DNA of 62,213 nt from Actinomycetota bacterium. Lineage in GTDB: Bacteria; Actinomycetota; Actinomycetes; Mycobacteriales; Mycobacteriaceae. Under the pieces are notes generated by a model. That model was given only the letters and a program-made list of their open reading frames with translations. It was not told the origin of the DNA and searched no databases. The translations under genes were made by a program, and so were the position numbers. Position 1 is the first letter of the stretch. The number at the start of each line of letters is the position of its first letter. Positions 52,041 through 62,213 of the stretch are shown here, in pieces. The stretch spans positions 1 through 62,213 of the forward strand of contig JAFDWN010000014.1 in NCBI GenBank assembly GCA_018268465.1. Reading direction: 5' to 3'.

Positions 52041-53459
52041 CTAGACGTCGTCCTCCCCGATCCGGTGCACGTGGATGAGGTTGGTCGACCCGACGGTGCC
52101 AGGCGGTGCGCCGGCGACGATCACCACCAGGTCCCCGCGCTTGTAGCGGCCCAGTTCGAGCATGGAATGGTCGACCTGACGGATCATGTCGTCGGTGCTC
52201 TCCATGTGCTCGACGATGAACGTCTCGGTACCCCACGTCAGCGCCAGCTGGCTGCGCACCTCCGGCAGCGCGGTGAACGCCAGCACCGGCAGCGGGGTGT
52301 GCAGCCGCGCCAACCGGCGCACCGTGTCGCCGGACTGGGTGAACGCGACGAGCGCCTTGGCGTCCAGGCGTTCACCGATGTCGCGGGCGGCGTAGGAGAT
52401 CACCCCGCGTTTGGTCCTGGGCACGTGGGTCAGCGGCGGCACGACCACCGAGTTGTCCTCGACGGCGGAGATGATGCGCGCCATCGTCCGGACGGCTTCC
52501 AGCGCGTACTTGCCCACCGAGGTCTCGCCGGAGAGCATGACCGCGTCGGCACCGTCGAGCACCGCGTTGGCCACGTCGGAGGCCTCCGCGCGGGTGGGCC
52601 GGGAATTCTCGATCATCGACTCCAGCATCTGCGTGGCGACGACGACGGGTTTGGCGTTCTCCCTGGCCATTTGGATGGCCCGCTTCTGGACCAGCGGCAC
52701 CTCTTCGAGCGGCAGTTCCACGCCGAGGTCGCCGCGGGCGACCATGATGGCGTCGAAGGCCAGCACGATCGCCTCGAGGTTGTCGATCGCCTCCGGCTTC
52801 TCGAGCTTCGCCATCACCGGGACGCGCCTGCCGACGCGGTCCATCACCTCGTGCACGAGTTCGATGTCGGCCGGTGAACGCACGAACGAGAGCGCCACCA
52901 GGTCCACGCCGAGCCGCAGCGCGAACTCGAGGTCCTCGATGTCCTTCTCGGACAGCGCCGGGACCGAGACGTTCATGCCGGGCAGTGAGATGCCCTTGTT
53001 GTTGCTGACCGGACCGCCCTCGGTGACCTGGCAGACCACGTCATTGCCGTCGATGTGTTCAACGACGAGGCCGACCTTGCCGTCGTCGACGAGCAGGCGG
53101 TCGCCGGGCGCGGCGTCCTTGGAGAGGTTCTTGTAGGTGGTCGACACCCTGTCGTGGGTGCCCTGGCAGTCCTCGACGGTGATCCGTACCATCTCCCCGG
53201 TCGCCCAGTACGTCGGGCCGTCGGCGAACCGTCCGAGGCGGATCTTCGGTCCTTGGAGGTCGGCCATGATGCCGACCGCGTGACCGGTCACGTCGGAGGC
53301 TGCTCGCACCCGTTTGTACGAGGCTTCGTGGTCGGAGTAGTCGCCGTGACTGAAGTTCATACGTGCGACGTCCATACCCGCTTCGACCAGCGCTCGGACG
53401 GTCTCGTCGGTGGAGGTGGCCGGGCCGAGGGTACAGACGATCTTTCCGCGTCTATTCAC
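52041..53459 (-). CDS. pyk: pyruvate kinase
   Basis: Last enzyme of glycolysis, PEP plus ADP to pyruvate plus ATP. A 472-aa protein with RRGKIVCTLGPAT, VARMNFSHGDY, the ADLQGPKIRLG strand, the active-site signature PVMAKLEKPEAIDNL (catalytic Lys) and IMVARGDLGVELPLE, TQMLESMIENSRPTRAEASDVANAVLDGADAVMLSGE. The C-terminal allosteric domain is present. The GTG start at 53459 gives MNRRGKIV, as in other mycobacteria. Confidence 0.96.
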   Translation of the reverse strand: MNRRGKIVCTLGPATSTDETVRALVEAGMDVARMNFSHGDYSDHEASYKRVRAASDVTGHAVGIMADLQGPKIRLGRFADGPTYWATGEMVRITVEDCQGTHDRVSTTYKNLSKDAAPGDRLLVDDGKVGLVVEHIDGNDVVCQVTEGGPVSNNKGISLPGMNVSVPALSEKDIEDLEFALRLGVDLVALSFVRSPADIELVHEVMDRVGRRVPVMAKLEKPEAIDNLEAIVLAFDAIMVARGDLGVELPLEEVPLVQKRAIQMARENAKPVVVATQMLESMIENSRPTRAEASDVANAVLDGADAVMLSGETSVGKYALEAVRTMARIISAVEDNSVVVPPLTHVPRTKRGVISYAARDIGERLDAKALVAFTQSGDTVRRLARLHTPLPVLAFTALPEVRSQLALTWGTETFIVEHMESTDDMIRQVDHSMLELGRYKRGDLVVIVAGAPPGTVGSTNLIHVHRIGEDDV

Positions 53460-53486
53460 GTTGGCTCAGCTTAGTCTCGAGCTGGC

Positions 53487-59565
<6,079 letters not shown>

Positions 59566-59581
59566 CGAGAAGTACCTCCGC

Positions 59582-59607
59582 AGTCCGGAATTTCACTTTC
59601 CGGGACT
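59582..59607. promoter_or_regulatory. hairpin in the gltB leader
   Basis: AGTCCGGAA and TTCCGGGACT (one bulged base) flank TTTCACT, directly before the gltB ribosome site on the minus strand. It may control translation or be part of an operator. Confidence 0.35.
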
Positions 59608-59648
59608 ACACCGGCCCGAGCGCCGAGTGTATCAGCGCAGGTCGGAAG

Positions 59649-60065
59649 CTACCCGTCGAGAACAGTTGGTACCAATGGGAACCCCGGGAGGTTACGCACC
59701 ACGGTCCAGGCCGCCGCGGCCACGACGATGACGACGACGGCGGGCATCGGCATGATCGTGCGGCCCAGGCGCCACCGCGCCAGGATCCACACGGTCAGCA
59801 ACGGTAGGCCGACCAGGAGGAACACGTTATCGACGACTGCGGTGGCGATGTCGCCGTGGAGTAGGTCGTGGGTCATCCGCAGCCCGCCGCAGGCCGGGCA
59901 GTTCCAGCCGGTGAGCATCTTGAACGGGCATCCGGGGAAGAGGAAACCCGGTCGGTGCGGGTCACCGAGGCCGACATAGGCCAATCCGGCCAGGGCCACG
60001 GCGCCGGTTCCGACCGCACCGTAGAGCCGGGCCCGGCTGCCGGATGCGGGGCTACGTCCCGTCAC
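59649..60065 (-). CDS. DUF2752-family membrane protein (Rv1616-like)
   Basis: A 138-aa protein with three hydrophobic segments (GAVGTGAVALAGLAYVG, VVDNVFLLVGLPLLTVWIL, MPAVVVIVVAAAAWTVV). The DUF2752 signature is FPGCPFKMLTGWNCPACGGLRMTHDLLHGD, with a CPxCG pair probably near the membrane face. Function unknown. The GTG start overlaps the end of the TM2 gene by 14 bp; the two are neighbours in M. tuberculosis too (Rv1615-Rv1616). Confidence 0.88.
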   Translation of the reverse strand: MTGRSPASGSRARLYGAVGTGAVALAGLAYVGLGDPHRPGFLFPGCPFKMLTGWNCPACGGLRMTHDLLHGDIATAVVDNVFLLVGLPLLTVWILARWRLGRTIMPMPAVVVIVVAAAAWTVVRNLPGFPLVPTVLDG

Positions 60066-60441
60066 GGAGGGGACGTCCCTGCGGATCGCGGACCTTGTCC
60101 GTCAGGATCAGGACGGCGTCGATGATGCCCCAGATGACAGCGCCGATACCGCAGGTGACCAGGCCGACGATGAGTTGCGCGACACCCAGTCCGGTGTAGC
60201 CGAGGTAGATGCGTCCGATCCCGACGAGCCCGAGCAGCCCCAGAAGTTGCAGCAGCCCGGCCACCACTTTGGATTTGTCCGACAGCGGCTCCCCGGTGAG
60301 AGGGTGGCGTCCGTAGGGTGCCATCGGGTCGCTGTACATGGGCGGGTACGGGCCTGGCGGCGGGTAGGCGCCGGGCGGCGGGGGGTATTGCGGCGGCGTC
60401 GAACCGTCGGGGTATCCACCGAACTGCGACGGATCTGTCAT
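60052..60441 (-). CDS. TM2-domain membrane protein (Rv1615-like)
   Basis: A 129-aa protein. The N-terminal ~50 residues are Pro/Tyr/Gly-rich (GGYPDGSTPPQYPPPPGAYPPPG). A TM2 domain follows: KSKVVAGLLQLLGLLGLVGIGRIYLGYTGLGVAQLIVGLVTCGIGAVIWGIIDAVLIL. The ATG at 60441 is taken; an in-frame ATG four codons earlier (60453) is possible. Function unknown; it overlaps the DUF2752 gene, so one transcript is likely. Confidence 0.88.
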   Translation of the reverse strand: MTDPSQFGGYPDGSTPPQYPPPPGAYPPPGPYPPMYSDPMAPYGRHPLTGEPLSDKSKVVAGLLQLLGLLGLVGIGRIYLGYTGLGVAQLIVGLVTCGIGAVIWGIIDAVLILTDKVRDPQGRPLRDGT

Positions 60442-60469
60442 GCATTTCAGCATGCCAGACCGGCGCGCC

Positions 60470-61921
60470 TCAGAAGGGTGGCGGTTCGTCGTTGGCCGCC
60501 GGCGCATGGTTGGCCGCCAGCCCGTCCTGCTGTTCTCGCGCCTGGGCGGTGTTGCGTTCGTGGTTGATCCTGCGTTCCGCAGCGATCCGTGCGGCACGCC
60601 CCTGGGAGCGGGTCTGCTTGCGCCGGGGCATCATCGTTTCCCGGCCGGGACGATGCGGTCCGGCGGTTCGGGGCACCTCGATCGTGCCCGTCGGAGTGCC
60701 GAGCACGGGGAAGAACAACGCCCCACCCGGGCGGGTGGTGTACGTCTGGCCGCTCGGGGCAGTGAATCGCACGGTTCCGTCGGGAAGCTGGCGGTCGGTC
60801 CAGCCGCCATCGCCGACGTAGAACGTTTTGATCATGTGGTGATGGGGACAGTAGAGCTTCAGGTTGGAAGGATGCGTGGGCCCGACCGGATGGGGAATCG
60901 TGTGGTCGATCTGACACACCTCGGCGGGCTGGTCGCAGCCAGGAAATCTGCAGGTCAGGTCGCGTAGTCGGATGAACTCCGCAAGTGCTGCCGACGGTCG
61001 GTACCCTGCCTCGGCCGCCGCGGGAGGGATGATCACGGGTTTGACCTTGGCCGTCGCCGCGAGATCGCGGACCTGCCCGGCGGGCAGCGCTCCGTACCCC
61101 GGGACATACCCGGGTGATTGCGATGTGCCGTTCAGCGTTGCCTGCTCGGCCAGCACGTGGATGACAACGTTGCTGACGGGCCGGTCCGCACCCCGCGCCG
61201 GGCAGTCGTCGGATCCGCACCGGCAGGGGAGGCTGCGCCGGTAGCCAGCCAGTGCGCCGACCGCGTCGGCACGGCGCTGCTTGCTGGTGCGCGGGTCATT
61301 CGGGCAGACGGTGGCCGCGAGCCCGTCGAGCGCCTTGTCCAGTGCCGCGGCGTCGGGGGATTCGATGTTGGCCCAGATTCCAGCCATGCCGGGGTTGGTC
61401 GGGGCGATGTCGATATGACGATCCTCGATGGTCTTGTTCGGCACCCGAATCCCGTCGGGATCTATCGAGGTGATCACCATGTCGATTCGCTCATCGAGCT
61501 TCGGTCCAGACAAGCGCGTCCATTTAGCCGCGCGGCGGGCCAGCTCCGCGTCGACCCGCGCCATGCGTTCCGGATCGTCGACCAGTGCAGTCCGATTGAC
61601 GAGGGCCGCCATGACCCTGAAGTCGAACGCCCCGGTGCCGAACACCTCGGCGACGTTGGGGAGTTCGTCGCGCAGTGCGATCGCATAGCGCAGCTGACCC
61701 GCGGCACGGCCGCGACTGATGCTCAGAGCCGCCGAGATCTCGGCGACGACATTCGCGTGACCGTCGACAGCCCAGCACAACCGTTCGACATCCTCCTCGG
61801 GCGCGCGACGCGCGTAGATCTCCCCGATCGCAGCGAACCGTCGAGCGCATGCGATGTTCTCGTGCCGCGCCGCGGCGGCGAGCTCGTCCAGGACGGCCGC
61901 GTCATCGAGATCTTCGAACAT
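60470..61921 (-). CDS. DUF222/HNH endonuclease-domain protein (13E12 repeat family)
   Basis: A 483-aa protein of the 13E12 type. DUF222 fills residues ~1-330. An HNH nuclease motif follows: LTCRFPGCDQPAEVCQIDHTIPHPVGPTHPSNLKLYCPHHHMIKT, with zinc Cys pairs CRFPGC and YCPHHH and catalytic DHT. The tail is basic and then disordered. Many near-identical family members are dispersed in mycobacterial genomes and behave as mobile or recombinogenic units. In M. tuberculosis such repeats are the phiRv1 integration sites. No terminal repeats are evident here. Confidence 0.9.
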   Translation of the reverse strand: MFEDLDDAAVLDELAAAARHENIACARRFAAIGEIYARRAPEEDVERLCWAVDGHANVVAEISAALSISRGRAAGQLRYAIALRDELPNVAEVFGTGAFDFRVMAALVNRTALVDDPERMARVDAELARRAAKWTRLSGPKLDERIDMVITSIDPDGIRVPNKTIEDRHIDIAPTNPGMAGIWANIESPDAAALDKALDGLAATVCPNDPRTSKQRRADAVGALAGYRRSLPCRCGSDDCPARGADRPVSNVVIHVLAEQATLNGTSQSPGYVPGYGALPAGQVRDLAATAKVKPVIIPPAAAEAGYRPSAALAEFIRLRDLTCRFPGCDQPAEVCQIDHTIPHPVGPTHPSNLKLYCPHHHMIKTFYVGDGGWTDRQLPDGTVRFTAPSGQTYTTRPGGALFFPVLGTPTGTIEVPRTAGPHRPGRETMMPRRKQTRSQGRAARIAAERRINHERNTAQAREQQDGLAANHAPAANDEPPPF

Positions 61922-61996
61922 AAGTTCGATAGTAGTGGGGGGTCCGACAGATCGAGGTCACCTCGACGGCCCAGGGACGGGTCGGTTGCCGCGCAT

Positions 61997-62213
61997 TCAG
62001 CGCCCGCGCTGCCACCATCGACGACGTGTTTGGGGCGCAGGCTGCGGCGCGGGCTCCGCGGCCACCTCGGCTTCGGCAACCTCCTCCGCCGGCGCCTCAG
62101 TCACCTCCGCGGCCAGAGCCTCCGCCTCAGCAGCGGCCTCACTCGCAGGCTCCACAGGCTCGGCTTCCTCGATCGCCTCGGCGGCCACATCGGCCTCGGC
62201 AACCTCCTCCGCC
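61997..62213 (-). CDS. C-terminal tail of a larger protein, probably prolipoprotein diacylglyceryl transferase
   Basis: The frame is open from the window edge to the stop at 61997. It encodes at least 72 residues rich in Ala and Glu, with two copies of EEVAEA-x-VAAE (near the window edge and ~45 residues later) and the end PQTRRRWWQRGR. The neighbour order (after the TM2 and DUF2752 genes) points to lgt (Rv1614), whose mycobacterial form has a long acidic C-terminal extension. The enzymatic part is outside the window, so the assignment rests on context. Confidence 0.6.
   Translation of the reverse strand, partial: AEEVAEADVAAEAIEEAEPVEPASEAAAEAEALAAEVTEAPAEEVAEAEVAAEPAPQPAPQTRRRWWQRGR

Overview
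The window is high-GC chromosomal DNA from a fast-growing mycobacterium (Mycolicibacterium-like). The gene order follows the uvrB-coaE-rpsA-polA to cydABDC-tesB-pyk-lgt block known from Mycobacterium tuberculosis (about Rv1633 back to Rv1614) in inverted display. gltBD sits beside pyk, an order I recall from M. smegmatis rather than from the tuberculosis complex. Many genes have a mycobacterial leaderless start: a TANNNT-like -10 box placed 6-7 bases before the start codon.

Region 1 (1-12.1 kb) holds housekeeping genes. They are uvrB (5' part), a DUF402 protein, a secreted protein, coaE fused to a GrpB domain, rpsA with an intrinsic terminator, a PrsW-like membrane protease, a ThrE-like exporter and polA. 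Next come a DUF35/thiolase pair behind a perfect KstR-type operator and a frameshifted hydrolase remnant, then a DUF167 gene flanked by inverted copies of a 60-bp element.

Region 2 (12.1-33.8 kb) is transport, signalling and nitrogen metabolism. It contains a complete Liv-type branched-chain amino acid ABC transporter (SBP-H-M-G-F), pdtaR, an unusual tRNA-Leu(CAA) with a short variable arm, an OPT transporter and a convergent operon. That operon encodes a ureohydrolase, a TPP-dependent decarboxylase-like enzyme and an SSF symporter, with a divergent PucR regulator. A class III adenylyl cyclase (Rv1625c type), a DUF2339 membrane protein and a five-gene operon follow. In that operon a polar amino acid ABC transporter is translationally coupled to a histidine kinase and response regulator.

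Region 3 (33,894-44,218) is a 10.3-kb integrated element bounded by a 19-bp direct repeat. It carries a tyrosine recombinase near each end, a prim-pol/RepA-like helicase, an HK97-type capsid gene, a probable scaffold and several tiny genes. There is no terminase large subunit, portal, tail or lysis gene. The architecture resembles the small phiRv1/phiRv2 elements of M. tuberculosis and suggests a phage satellite. A cluster of about 12 CGAACA/TGTTCG repeats beside the prim-pol gene, two strong palindromes near the left end and a thrice-repeated CGGTAGAATC motif look like its replication and control sites. Insertion split the divergent promoter region between the amino acid ABC operon and an HdeD-family gene.

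Region 4 (44.3-62.2 kb) returns to the conserved backbone. It holds the HdeD-like protein, cydABDC (cytochrome bd oxidase and its assembly exporter), a DUF4190 protein, tesB, pyk, gltD-gltB, two small membrane proteins, a DUF222/HNH (13E12-type) protein and the Ala/Glu-rich C-terminus of a protein that is probably Lgt.
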